Of a stretch of DNA of 13,817 bases, positions 6,396 to 13,087 are shown piece after piece (within the stretch, counting starts at the first letter, position 1; each line of letters opens with the position of its first letter). Origin of the DNA: an uncultured Coriobacteriaceae bacterium (GTDB lineage: Bacteria; Actinomycetota; Coriobacteriia; Coriobacteriales; Atopobiaceae); the NCBI GenBank assembly GCA_900549525.1, contig UWSJ01000049.1:1-13817 (forward strand), written 5' to 3'. Under the pieces are notes generated by a model. It made no database searches and had not been told where the DNA came from. It saw only the letters and a program-made list of their open reading frames with translations. The position numbers and the translations under genes are program-made.

Positions 6396-6484
6396 GCTGC
6401 CCCGAATCTCGCCGAATGTACGACGGGCCGCTGCCGTGTCGAAAAAGCCGACTACCGCTGCCCCACATCGCGCCGAATGTACGA
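6396..6484. repeat. Two imperfect 28-bp direct repeats, 61 bp apart
   Basis: Copy 1 (6396-6423) and copy 2 (6457-6484) share 25 of 28 bases: GCTGCCCC, then two differing bases, ATC, one differing base, then the identical block CGCCGAATGTACGA. The period of 61 is not a multiple of three, so the same words fall in different reading frames, which argues against a protein repeat. Between them lies GTCGAAAAAGCCGAC, which can form a small hairpin. Function unknown. Confidence 0.75.
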
Positions 6485-6490
6485 GCCCCT

Positions 6491-6513
6491 CCCCGCCGTG
6501 GGGGTCGTCTTTT
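6491..6513 (+). terminator. Weak candidate terminator downstream of the GNAT gene
   Basis: CCCC (6491-6494) and GGGG (6500-6503 or 6501-6504) around GCCGT form a short GC stem followed by TCGTCTTTT. The U-tract is interrupted and about 205 bp from the GNAT stop codon, so this is only a possibility. Confidence 0.25.
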
Positions 6514-6802
6514 CTCGCATGCACGCCAATCCTGTGAATACATGCAGGTCAGACGTTCGTTTTCCCAGCCAATCGGCGCTCGAGCAGAGAAATGGCCCCG
6601 ATCCGAGAGAGCCCGAGGCCCGCGAATCGCGCATTCCTCGCAATCCGGGGCATCAGACCCCCTCAAACCATGCGCGACCCGCGCGGGCACGGAGGTTGCA
6701 GCTCCCGTGCGCGATCCGATCGGACACGGCGGCCGCGACGCACGCGAGCCGCCACCTCAACGTGGCCCAAGGCCGCGCGCACGAGCCGCAGCCGCACGTC
6801 GG

Positions 6803-8728
6803 CTAGAAGGCGCCGCCGCCACCGCCGCCGCCTCCTCCTCCGCCGCCACCGCCGGAGAAGCCGCCGCCAAACCCGCCGCCCGAGCTGCTCTCGGACAAGG
6901 CGAGCTGCGACGTACTTACCGAGTGGGCGGCCTGGTAGGACTGCGCAACTACGTCGGCCGGGCTGCCGAGTCGCCCGTGGCCATGGCACCAGTAATAGCC
7001 GGTCGCAAATCCCGGGTCCTCAAGGATCTCGGGTGCCACCATGCGCAGCTGCTCGATCACGCGGTTTGCCACGCCCAGCACCACCGCCATGACCAGCAGG
7101 CGATTCCACAGCACCACGTCACGCGGTACGGCCTCCTTAAGCAGGGTGAAGTCCGTAAGCCAGCGCCTCAGCGCCCCCAGCCTGGCCACAAGCTCCACGC
7201 CCTTGGTGGAAAGCGGCTTCATCTTGGCGACAAGCACGCCGCAGGCAACGCAGGAAATCACCACCACTGCAATGGCGACTGCCGCCTGGGCGATGGCCCC
7301 CATGCAGAACAGTACGACGGCCGCCGCGGCTGCCAGAAGGTTCAGCAGCACAAACGCCACGATGCTGGGTGCACGGCCCACCCTCGTCGTGTCCGCAAAG
7401 TAGCCGTTCTCCTCGCACGCGGCCGTAACGCACGACCGCCACTCCTCGAGGCCGTCCGCATACTCCTGCGCGTGGCTCTTTGCCACGCGCTTGAAATCCG
7501 AGAAGTACAGCTGATCCTTGTGCGCCGCATCCCCCCAGGGCGCCACCACGTCGAACAGCAGGTGCAGCGCCGCGAGGTCAATCTGGCTCGATACGGCCCC
7601 ATTACCTCGCCTAATGAGGTAGTCGCGCTCGAAACCCGAGGCGTCCCTCACGGCCTCGAGCTCGATGGCATGGCTGTCGGCAAGCCGCATGAGCGTGGCC
7701 GTGAACTGCTCGCCCGAGACGGAACCGCCCAGGTACAGGCAGCCGAGTGCGGCCGGATGCGCCTGCGAGGGCACGTCGCGGAAATACTGGTCTCGGAACT
7801 GCGGGGCGTGTGCCGCCTTGTAGCGGCGGTATCTCAGCAGCGAAAAAACAAACGCGAGCACTGGGAGCGCAAAGGCCGCACCCGTTGCCGCCGTAACCTG
7901 CACGCGCGCCTGCTCGCGCCTTGCGTTGGCGGCGTCTGCCCACTGCTGTTCCTCGCTCAGGATCGTGTCGAGGCGCGCGCTCGTGGAGGGGGTCTCGCCC
8001 GTAAGCCACGCGACCGGGAAGGTGATGCGTGCCTCGGCAAACTCGCCGGTACCCACGCCCGGCACGGTGTAGACGATGTCGTTGCCGTCAAAGGCCACGC
8101 TCGCGTCGAGCGGGCCATGGCCCCAGGCTCGCACGTTGTCCCCGGGCGTCACGGACTGGCCGGCAGGAAGGGGCAGGTGAACGCGGCAGGCCACGTCGTC
8201 CGACGGCACTTCCCAGCCGTCGGAGACGAACTTCCAGTAGAGCTCGCCCGTGTCGGCCCAGGCGTTCACCACGTTGGTGACCTTGTAGGCAATGCGGATG
8301 GTGGCCGTCTCGTCCTCGTGCGCGGCGTAAATCTTGAGGCGTGTCACGTCACCGCTCTGTGGCTGCAGCTCGTACGTGCCGTTGGAGCCCGAAGTCGACT
8401 GCGAAAGCTCGCCGCCGCCGGCCGTGGTGTCCTCGACGGACTGTATCGAGAGCTGCGGGTCGTTCGTGCTGGTGTGGTTGCTCGGCGCGGCGTAGGCAAG
8501 ATCCCAGTACACACCGTTGAACGAGCCATCGAAGTTGAACGTGCGCGACTCCACGACGGAGATGGAACCGTCCGTGTTGACCGTGAGGTCGATGACCACG
8601 CGATCGACGGAATAGCTGCGGGCATAGGCAGCAGACGGAGCGGCAAACAGCGCCAGCGCCGCCACGACAAGGACAAACAGCGAGGCAACAGTCCCGCGAA
8701 GGACGAAGTTGCGAGAGGTAGAACCCAT
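6803..8728 (-). CDS. DUF2207-family membrane protein with poly-glycine C-terminus
   Basis: A 641-residue envelope protein. Residues 1-37 form a signal peptide or anchor (hydrophobic 14-34, AYA before the mature part). Residues 38-250 are the extracellular DUF2207 beta-rich domain, opening YSVDRVVIDLTVNTDGSISV and containing FNGVYWDL (69-76). Then come a membrane segment (about 279-298), a cytoplasmic region (300-450), and two more membrane segments (455-476, 480-501), with a possible further one at 543-556. The end is SSSGGGFGGGFSG followed by a run of 14 glycines in all (626-639) and AF. Gly/Ser-rich tails are common in this family; the function is unknown. The ATG at 8726-8728 follows GAGGGGG, and it is alone on its strand between divergent ferritin and the convergent GNAT gene. 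Confidence 0.88.
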   Translation of the reverse strand: MGSTSRNFVLRGTVASLFVLVVAALALFAAPSAAYARSYSVDRVVIDLTVNTDGSISVVESRTFNFDGSFNGVYWDLAYAAPSNHTSTNDPQLSIQSVEDTTAGGGELSQSTSGSNGTYELQPQSGDVTRLKIYAAHEDETATIRIAYKVTNVVNAWADTGELYWKFVSDGWEVPSDDVACRVHLPLPAGQSVTPGDNVRAWGHGPLDASVAFDGNDIVYTVPGVGTGEFAEARITFPVAWLTGETPSTSARLDTILSEEQQWADAANARREQARVQVTAATGAAFALPVLAFVFSLLRYRRYKAAHAPQFRDQYFRDVPSQAHPAALGCLYLGGSVSGEQFTATLMRLADSHAIELEAVRDASGFERDYLIRRGNGAVSSQIDLAALHLLFDVVAPWGDAAHKDQLYFSDFKRVAKSHAQEYADGLEEWRSCVTAACEENGYFADTTRVGRAPSIVAFVLLNLLAAAAAVVLFCMGAIAQAAVAIAVVVISCVACGVLVAKMKPLSTKGVELVARLGALRRWLTDFTLLKEAVPRDVVLWNRLLVMAVVLGVANRVIEQLRMVAPEILEDPGFATGYYWCHGHGRLGSPADVVAQSYQAAHSVSTSQLALSESSSGGGFGGGFSGGGGGGGGGGGGGGAF

Positions 8729-9007
8729 GAGACCCCCTCGGACGCGTGCAGGTGTTCCACATGGTAGCCCATGCGAACCAACCGGCTGGCGAGGGCCGCG
8801 ACGCGAGGAGGCCGAGAAGGCCCGGGACATCGTGAGCCAGCCCGCCGGAAGCGTGAAATCTAAGCGTTGAACGTGAGATTATCTGCACGCCGTAACGGCA
8901 GGCGGGTACGATAAGGGCGTCATCAGGGGGTGCCCGGGGAGGCGCCCCACAACAGGCGCGGAGGCTCGTCGCAGCGGGCGGCCGCCACGCACGGAGAGAG
9001 GATCCCC
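8729..9007. promoter_or_regulatory. Divergent intergenic region between the DUF2207 gene and ferritin
   Basis: 279 bp with no supported gene. The AT-rich centre (8855-8915) should hold both promoters. TACGAT (8907-8912) is a possible -10 box for ferritin without a clear -35. A short palindrome GCCGT-A-ACGGC (8889-8899) lies just upstream. Next in the ferritin leader is a hairpin GGGTGCC/GGCGCCC (8928-8934 with 8941-8947). AATCT/AGATT arms (8857-8861, 8876-8880) are also present. I see no clear iron box. Confidence 0.4.
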
Positions 9008-9526
9008 ATGGCCATGAACAAGGAAGTTGCTGAGACCCTTAACGCCCAGATTAACAAGGAGCTCTACTCCGCGTACCTGTACTGGACCTTCGCCGACTAC
9101 TATGACGACCGCGGCCTGAAGGGCTTCGCCAACTGGTACACCATCCAGGTGCAGGAGGAGCTCGATCACGCCAAGGTCCTGCGTCGTTACCTGCTCGACA
9201 ACGACTACAAGCCCACGATGGAGGCCATCGCCAAGCCCGACAAGACCTTCTCGAACGACCTTGAGCCGCTTGAGGCCGGCCTTGCGCACGAGGAGTACAT
9301 CACGGCTGCCATCAACCACTGCTACGAGGTTGCCCGCGACGCGCACGACATCCGCGCCCAGAAGATGCTCGACTGGTTCATCACCGAGCAGGGCGAGGAG
9401 GAGACCAACGCCCGCGACATGATCACAAACATGAAGCTCTTTGGTGCCGACCCGAAGGGTCTCTACGACCTCGACCGCGAGTATCAGGCCCGCACCTACA
9501 TCGCCCAGACCGCGCTCGCGATGTAG
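9008..9526 (+). CDS. Ferritin (non-haem, FtnA type)
   Basis: A 172-residue iron-storage protein that oxidises Fe(II) and stores it in a 24-subunit shell. The ferroxidase residues can be read: Glu18 (NKELYSAY), Glu51 and His54 (EELDHAK), Glu95 (AHEEYIT), Gln128 and Glu131 (WFITEQGEEE). Length and four-helix pattern match bacterial FtnA; no haem-binding Met at the bacterioferritin position is evident. The ATG at 9008 follows an AGAGAGG ribosome binding site; a second ATG two codons later (9014) is an alternative. It is a single-gene transcript, ending at the strong terminator at 9579-9612. Codon choice looks strongly biased (GAG, CTC/CTG, AAG), as expected for an abundant protein. Confidence 0.96.
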   Translation: MAMNKEVAETLNAQINKELYSAYLYWTFADYYDDRGLKGFANWYTIQVQEELDHAKVLRRYLLDNDYKPTMEAIAKPDKTFSNDLEPLEAGLAHEEYITAAINHCYEVARDAHDIRAQKMLDWFITEQGEEETNARDMITNMKLFGADPKGLYDLDREYQARTYIAQTALAM

Positions 9527-9578
9527 CGGCGGCACCTCTCGCGAGAAGGTTGCCGAGCGCCCCGCGCACGACGCGCTT

Positions 9579-9612
9579 AAGCCCCTGCCCCCTTTTGGGC
9601 GGGGGCTTTTTT
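9579..9612 (+). terminator. Rho-independent terminator of ferritin
   Basis: GCCCCTGCCC (9581-9590) pairs with GGGCGGGGGC (9597-9606), with one T-G wobble and a 6-nt loop, followed by TTTTTT (9607-9612). It lies about 53 bp after the ferritin stop codon and only 18 bp before the gluQ start. Confidence 0.93.
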
Positions 9613-9631
9613 CGTGCCATACTGGGCCGCA
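9595..9631 (+). promoter_or_regulatory. Possible promoter for a leaderless gluQ mRNA, inside the ferritin terminator
   Basis: TTGGGC (9595-9600) and CATACT (9618-9623) are spaced exactly 17 bp, and a start site 7-8 nt after the -10 would fall on the gluQ ATG (9631). There is no Shine-Dalgarno sequence before that ATG. Both boxes match consensus only partly, so this is a suggestion. Confidence 0.35.
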
Positions 9632-10668
9632 TGAACAACAATCTTGCATCCCATAACCCCAGAGCCCGGTGCAGCGACGTCGGACGGGATGTCGCCGCCG
9701 CTCACCCTGTCGTAGGACGGTTTGCGCCCACGCCGTCGGGGCGCATGCACCTGGGCAACGTCGCGTCGTGCCTTGTGGCATGGCTTGGCGCTCGGTCTGC
9801 CGGGGGGCGCATGGTGCTGCGCATAGAGGACCTCGACCCGCGCGCGCAGAGCCGTGAGGCGGCCCGGCTCATCATGGACGACCTGCGGTGGCTCGGCCTC
9901 GACTGGGACGAGGGCCCTTACTACCAGAGCGACCGGGGCGATCTGTACGCGGCGGCAATCGAGCGGCTGGGAGCCGGGGCAGACGAAACGCCCGGCCTTG
10001 GCCTCACCTACCCGTGCTTCTGCACACGCAGCGAGCTGCACGCCGCCAGTGCCCCGCACGCCAGTGACGGAACATACGTGTACGCGGGAACCTGCCGTGG
10101 CCTGTCGGCCGAGGAGGTCGCCCGGCGCAGCGCCATCCGCCCACCTGCCACGCGCCTTCGCGTGCCCGAGGCCGACGACCCTGCTGGCACCATTGCGTTC
10201 ACCGACCTCGTCTACGGGCCGCAGAGAGAAGCGCTCGTGCGCGAGTGCGGTGACTTCCTCGTACGGCGCAGCGACGGCGTGGTTGCCTACCAGCTTGCCG
10301 TGGTGGTCGACGATGGCGAGATGGGCGTGACGCAGGTAGTGCGCGGGCACGACCTGCTGGGTTCCTGCCCCCGCCAGATGTACCTGCAACGGCTGCTGGG
10401 CTATGCCGAGCCCGCCTACGGACACGTGCCCCTGCTCGTGGCCCCGGACGGACGTCGGCTCTCCAAGCGCGAGCACGACCTCGACCTGGGGGCGTTGCGC
10501 GAGCGCCATGCCGGGCCCGAACCCCTGCTGGGAGCCATCGCAAGCCGTCTGGGCCTTGCCGAGCCGGGGGAACCCATGAGCGCCACCGAGCTCGTAGGGC
10601 GCTTCTCGTGGGACACGCTCGCTGCCAACCGCGCCGACATCATCGTCGACGACACGTTCCTGCCGTAG
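9631..10668 (+). CDS. gluQ: Glutamyl-queuosine tRNA(Asp) synthetase
   Basis: A 345-residue truncated relative of glutamyl-tRNA synthetase. It attaches glutamate to queuosine at the wobble position of tRNA-Asp and lacks an anticodon-binding domain. Visible features are FAPTPSGRMHLGN (31-43) with the HIGH-type HLGN, LRIEDLDPR (63-71), the zinc site PCFC (Cys129, Cys131) with YAGTC (Tyr151, Cys155), VRGHDLL (237-243), and the KMSKS-type RRLSKR (275-280). The overall length and zinc motif separate it from a full GltX (about 480 residues). The first 28 residues before the catalytic domain are unlike the family, so the true start might be later, but ATG 9631 is the first plausible one. It lacks a ribosome binding site. 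It converges on the tRNA-Arg gene. Confidence 0.92.
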   Translation: MNNNLASHNPRARCSDVGRDVAAAHPVVGRFAPTPSGRMHLGNVASCLVAWLGARSAGGRMVLRIEDLDPRAQSREAARLIMDDLRWLGLDWDEGPYYQSDRGDLYAAAIERLGAGADETPGLGLTYPCFCTRSELHAASAPHASDGTYVYAGTCRGLSAEEVARRSAIRPPATRLRVPEADDPAGTIAFTDLVYGPQREALVRECGDFLVRRSDGVVAYQLAVVVDDGEMGVTQVVRGHDLLGSCPRQMYLQRLLGYAEPAYGHVPLLVAPDGRRLSKREHDLDLGALRERHAGPEPLLGAIASRLGLAEPGEPMSATELVGRFSWDTLAANRADIIVDDTFLP

Positions 10669-10731
10669 CTTGCGCATCGTCGCCATCCCTCAATTGGCGC
10701 TGGGCGGCACATGCGCATATCAACACCGGAA

Positions 10732-10768
10732 CAAAAAAAGAGGCCGGAAGCTCAAAGCTCCCGGCCTC
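10732..10768 (-). terminator. Rho-independent terminator of tRNA-Arg
   Basis: GAGGCCGG (10740-10747) pairs with CCGGCCTC (10761-10768), extended by AGCT/AGCT after one mismatch. On the minus strand it is followed by seven T (10733-10739). It sits 11 bp beyond the tRNA 3' end. Confidence 0.93.
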
Positions 10769-10778
10769 GTACATTCAG

Positions 10779-10855
10779 TGGTGCGGCATATAGGATTCGA
10801 ACCTATGACCTTTTGATTCGTAGTCAAACGCTCTATCCAGCTGAGCTAATGCCGC
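10779..10855 (-). tRNA. tRNA-Arg (anticodon ACG)
   Basis: Read on the minus strand, a complete cloverleaf is present: acceptor GCGGCAT/ATGCCGC, D arm GCTC...GAGC, anticodon stem TTTGA/TCAAA with loop CTACGAA (anticodon ACG, read ICG after deamination), five-base variable loop, and T arm ATAGG-TTCGAAT-CCTAT. The discriminator is A and CCA is encoded (10779-10781). Total is 77 nt with CCA. Confidence 0.97.
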
Positions 10856-10865
10856 AGCGCAGTTA

Positions 10866-10897
10866 GATATACTCACACATCGACCTAGGCGCGTCAA
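10866..10897 (-). promoter_or_regulatory. Possible promoter of tRNA-Arg
   Basis: On the minus strand TTGACG (10892-10897) and TATATC (10866-10871) precede the tRNA. The 20-bp spacing is longer than ideal and the -10 box lies only 10 bp from the mature 5' end, so the exact boxes are uncertain. The area is AT-rich against a GC-rich background, with two runs of six T on the plus strand (10902-10907, 10911-10916). Confidence 0.4.
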
Positions 10898-10977
10898 CAA
10901 CTTTTTTGACTTTTTTCCCACGCTCGATGCGGCCACCGGGCGCACGCGACCGCGGCCGCGCAACGCCGCGCTACATA

Positions 10978-11009
10978 AGAAAAGCCCCGCCAGCCGAAGC
11001 TGACGGGGC
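10978..11009 (-). terminator. Terminator of the interrupted tRNA-Ser gene
   Basis: GCCCCGCCAGC (10984-10994) pairs with GCTGACGGGGC (10999-11009) around a CGAA loop (TTCG on the minus strand), with one mismatch. On the minus strand it runs into TTTTCTT. It lies 10 bp beyond the tRNA-like 3' end and is best read as the original chromosomal tRNA terminator. Confidence 0.85.
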
Positions 11010-11018
11010 GGCACGTAC

Positions 11019-11045
11019 TGGCGGAGAGCTGGGGATTCGAACCCC
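11019..11045 (-). other. Attachment site: 3' end of a tRNA-Ser gene (T arm, acceptor, CCA) next to the integrase
   Basis: The minus strand reads GGGG-TTCGAAT-CCCC-A, then acceptor strand GCTCTCC, discriminator G and CCA: the last 27 nt of a tRNA. The G discriminator and CTCTCCGCCA end are typical of bacterial tRNA-Ser. No D arm, anticodon arm or 5' acceptor strand (GGAGAGC expected) precedes it, and the next base (A, complement of t11046) would mispair with the last T-stem base. Identity with a tRNA therefore seems to stop there. This fits an att core left by integration into the 3' end of a tRNA gene, with the restored tRNA expected at the far end of the element, right of this window. Confidence 0.75.
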
Positions 11046-11091
11046 TGCATGCCAGACAATCTACCTGTACTTATGCCGCAACCATTCACAT

Positions 11092-12225
11092 TTATTCGCA
11101 TTCGTCCATCTCGTCGACTGCCCTGTGTAGGTCGCGCAGCTTCTGCCGGACATAGTATCGCATCGTGGTCTTGATGTCGGCATGCCCCATGATTAGCGAC
11201 AGCTTGCTGACCTCCATGCCCTCGTTCACGCACGCGGTCGCGAAGCTGTGGCGCATGCTCGCCATCGTGACGCGCGGCAGTGGGGCGCCGTCGGCGTACG
11301 TCCCGGCGACCAGGTTCCGGATCCGCTTGCCCGCCGTGACCGGGCTCATGAGGCCGCCGCCCCTGCCGGGCACCACGCTCCCCTCGCCCGGTCCCCATGC
11401 GGCCATGCGCTCGGCGGCGTAGGCGCGCAGCGGGATCGTCCTCCGCGCGTTCCGGTTCTTCGGCTCGGTGAGGTGGGAGCCGCCCTTGCCCTGCGTGTAG
11501 GTGTGGCGCACGCTCAGCTCGCGCCGGTCGAGGTCCACGTCTCCCCACTGCAGGGCGAGCACCTCGCCCTTGCGCAGCCCCTCGCACAGGCCGATGACGG
11601 CGATGCGCTCCTCGACCGACCCTGGCCGCGTCTCGCGCAGGAAGTCGAGCAGGCGCCGGTGCTCGTCGAACGTGGTGATCCACTCGCCGCCCGCTTCGGG
11701 GTCGACCCCGCCCTCGGCGGGGTACGTGTAGCGGAAGCCCGCCGGGTTGACGGGAATCATACCGAGCTCGACCGCCGTGCCCAGCACGCTGGACAGCGTC
11801 TCGCGGGCGTTGGTGGCGACCTTGCGCGTCGGGCACGCCGAGATCATGCGCTGGATGGCGGGCTTGTCTATGCGCTCCACGTCCATCTGCCCGAGCGCCG
11901 GCAGGATGCGACGGCGCAGGTCGCGCTCGTAGCCCTGGCGCGTGTTCGCGCGCAGCCCCTCCTTCTGCGGCCAGTAGACGTCCTCGACGTAGTCGGCGAG
12001 CGAGATCCTTCCCGTGACGCGGCCACGGGCGCGCTCCTTCTCGAGCAGCAGTCGAGTCTCGGCCTTCCTCGCCTTCGCCTTCGTGTCGTGGCACTCGGTG
12101 CGGCGGTCGAGCGTGCCGTCCCACCTTCGGCCGACCACGACGTCCGCCTGCCACCTGCCGTTCTTCAGCTGTCGCACCGCCACGGTATAATCACCATGCC
12201 TTCCGGGTTCGCTCGGTCGGTACAT
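11092..12225 (-). CDS. Tyrosine recombinase (phage/ICE-type integrase)
   Basis: A 377-residue site-specific recombinase. Residues 15-65 resemble an arm-site-binding domain (VRQLKNGRWQADVVVGRRWDG), 75-160 a SAM-like core-binding domain, and 185-370 the catalytic domain. Catalytic residues visible are Arg218 (EGLRKGEVL), Lys256 as a candidate, Arg325 (SMRHSFAT), His348 (IMGHAD) and the nucleophile Tyr357 (TTMRYY). The usual His of the HxxR motif is Ala322 here (MASMR). It ends 46 bp from the tRNA-Ser remnant, the standard place for an integrase that uses that site. ATG 12223-12225 has no good ribosome binding site. GTG at 12181-12183 (residue 15), where family similarity begins, is an alternative start. 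Confidence 0.92.
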   Translation of the reverse strand: MYRPSEPGRHGDYTVAVRQLKNGRWQADVVVGRRWDGTLDRRTECHDTKAKARKAETRLLLEKERARGRVTGRISLADYVEDVYWPQKEGLRANTRQGYERDLRRRILPALGQMDVERIDKPAIQRMISACPTRKVATNARETLSSVLGTAVELGMIPVNPAGFRYTYPAEGGVDPEAGGEWITTFDEHRRLLDFLRETRPGSVEERIAVIGLCEGLRKGEVLALQWGDVDLDRRELSVRHTYTQGKGGSHLTEPKNRNARRTIPLRAYAAERMAAWGPGEGSVVPGRGGGLMSPVTAGKRIRNLVAGTYADGAPLPRVTMASMRHSFATACVNEGMEVSKLSLIMGHADIKTTMRYYVRQKLRDLHRAVDEMDECE

Positions 12226-12232
12226 TCCAGGT

Positions 12233-12263
12233 CCCGCGCAGGGTTGCAGCCCATATGCGCGGG
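12233..12263. other. Strong hairpin between the integrase and the DUF1828/1829 gene
   Basis: CCCGCGCA (12233-12240) pairs with TGCGCGGG (12256-12263), with an inner GGG/CCC pair (12241-12243, 12250-12252). There is no U-tract on the minus strand, so it is not a classical terminator there. It could restrict readthrough into the integrase or shape its leader. On the plus strand it is followed by CCTTTGTTGT, a poor tract. Confidence 0.5.
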
Positions 12264-12308
12264 GCCTTTGTTGTGCATGGCTCCTTAGTCACCAGGGTCT
12301 CGTGCCGC

Positions 12309-13085
12309 TTACGCAGCGAGCTCGGAAATGAAGTCGTCCTCGTTACGACCCCAGACCACGGGTTTCAGCCCGTAGTTGCGACACGCGGCAATAGACTCCT
12401 CCGGGATGTCTCCGCCCCTCGTATTGCCGGCATTCAGAAAGACATAGCCCTCGCAGTCGGTACGAGATGCACTTACGTCCTCCCAGCCAAATAGGGCGTT
12501 TTGGATTCCCTGCCGCCCTGGATTGTTGACCGTCTTGATGAGGCGCATCGGGCTGCGCTTGTTCTGGCCGATCGCGTAGTCAAACTTGTACGAAAGACCG
12601 GAGCGGCCGCTGAATGAAGGCCCGGGAACGTAGGAGATGTCGTTGTCGAGCATCCAGGCGCCCACGTCCTCGGCGAACAGGCTGCGCACGCTGCTCTGGG
12701 CGAGAAGGTACATGTCGTCCACCGACGCCATGGCCTGAAGGAGCATGTTCATCCTCGAGGCGGCTTGCCCACGAGAGACCTTGACCAGTAACTCGCCCTC
12801 GTTGTACTCGACGCCATAGCCCCCCAAGATACCCATGAGCTTCGACAGGCGCTGCTCGGTCATCGAAAAACCTGACAGCTCGAGGTCGCCGACCGTTTCC
12901 CCAAGATCAGTTATGACGAGACCACCGTCTGCCGACTCGCCAAGGTAGACGTTCATGCAGTCGTTGTTGCGGTTGAGCATGGGCGTGGAGATGCAGACTC
13001 CGCCGCCCTGCTGGGCCGCGACCATGTTCCCCCTGATGAAGCTTGCATACTCGTCGATGATCGCGTTCGCGTCCTCTACCCTCAT
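12309..13085 (-). CDS. DUF1828/DUF1829 domain protein
   Basis: A 258-residue protein of unknown function. The N-terminal part matches the DUF1828 pattern: ISTPMLNRNNDCMNVYL, then GGLVITDLGETVGDLELSG, about residues 32-75. The C-terminal half fits DUF1829 (KFDYAIGQNKRSPMRLIKTVNNP, then a conserved hydrophobic strand and KPVVWGR). No signal peptide or membrane segment is seen. The DxG and K-rich C-terminal pattern could suit a nucleic-acid enzyme, but I cannot identify an active site. The ATG at 13083-13085 has GGGGG 8-12 nt upstream; a GTG at 13089-13091 overlapping the previous stop codon (GTGA) is the alternative start, adding two residues. It follows the DUF6978-like gene directly and likely works with it. 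It is less GC-rich than the chromosomal genes. Confidence 0.8.
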   Translation of the reverse strand: MRVEDANAIIDEYASFIRGNMVAAQQGGGVCISTPMLNRNNDCMNVYLGESADGGLVITDLGETVGDLELSGFSMTEQRLSKLMGILGGYGVEYNEGELLVKVSRGQAASRMNMLLQAMASVDDMYLLAQSSVRSLFAEDVGAWMLDNDISYVPGPSFSGRSGLSYKFDYAIGQNKRSPMRLIKTVNNPGRQGIQNALFGWEDVSASRTDCEGYVFLNAGNTRGGDIPEESIAACRNYGLKPVVWGRNEDDFISELAA

Positions 13086-13087
13086 TC

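Larger units (their letters stand above)
6287..6802. other. 516-bp convergent intergenic region with a direct repeat
   Basis: The region lies between two converging genes and I find no convincing coding sequence: open frames here lack ribosome binding sites and family resemblance. It holds two 28-bp near-identical repeats (6396-6423, 6457-6484), a weak plus-strand hairpin CCCC-gccgt-GGGG followed by TCGTCTTTT (6491-6513) that might end the GNAT transcript, a GGGGG-ttg-CCCCC hairpin (6368-6380), a CACGG/CCGTG hairpin (about 6688-6709) and a 10-bp palindrome TCCGATCGGA (6715-6724). Confidence 0.6.

Noticed and set aside
6396..6484. Possible CRISPR array
   Set aside because: There are only two imperfect copies with one spacer-sized gap, no further repeats, no leader and no cas genes nearby.
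6715..6724. Perfect 10-bp palindrome TCCGATCGGA
   Set aside because: It is short enough to arise by chance in GC-rich sequence, and nothing nearby links it to a promoter.
6416..8767. A 783-codon open frame on the plus strand opposite the DUF2207 gene
   Set aside because: It mirrors the DUF2207 coding frame, its protein is low-complexity Arg/Ala/His-rich, and it starts in the non-coding repeat region. It is a GC-bias shadow.
10847..11078. ATGCCGCA shared by the tRNA-Arg 5' end and the integrase-side flank near 11073, considered as a second att site
   Set aside because: Only eight bases match, the tRNA-Arg gene is complete, and the tRNA-Ser remnant gives a much stronger att candidate.
10775..12154. 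A 459-codon minus-strand frame overlapping the integrase and running through the tRNA genes
   Set aside because: It is a +1/-1 shadow of the integrase with an Arg/Gly/Pro-rich product and reads through a tRNA gene and two terminators.
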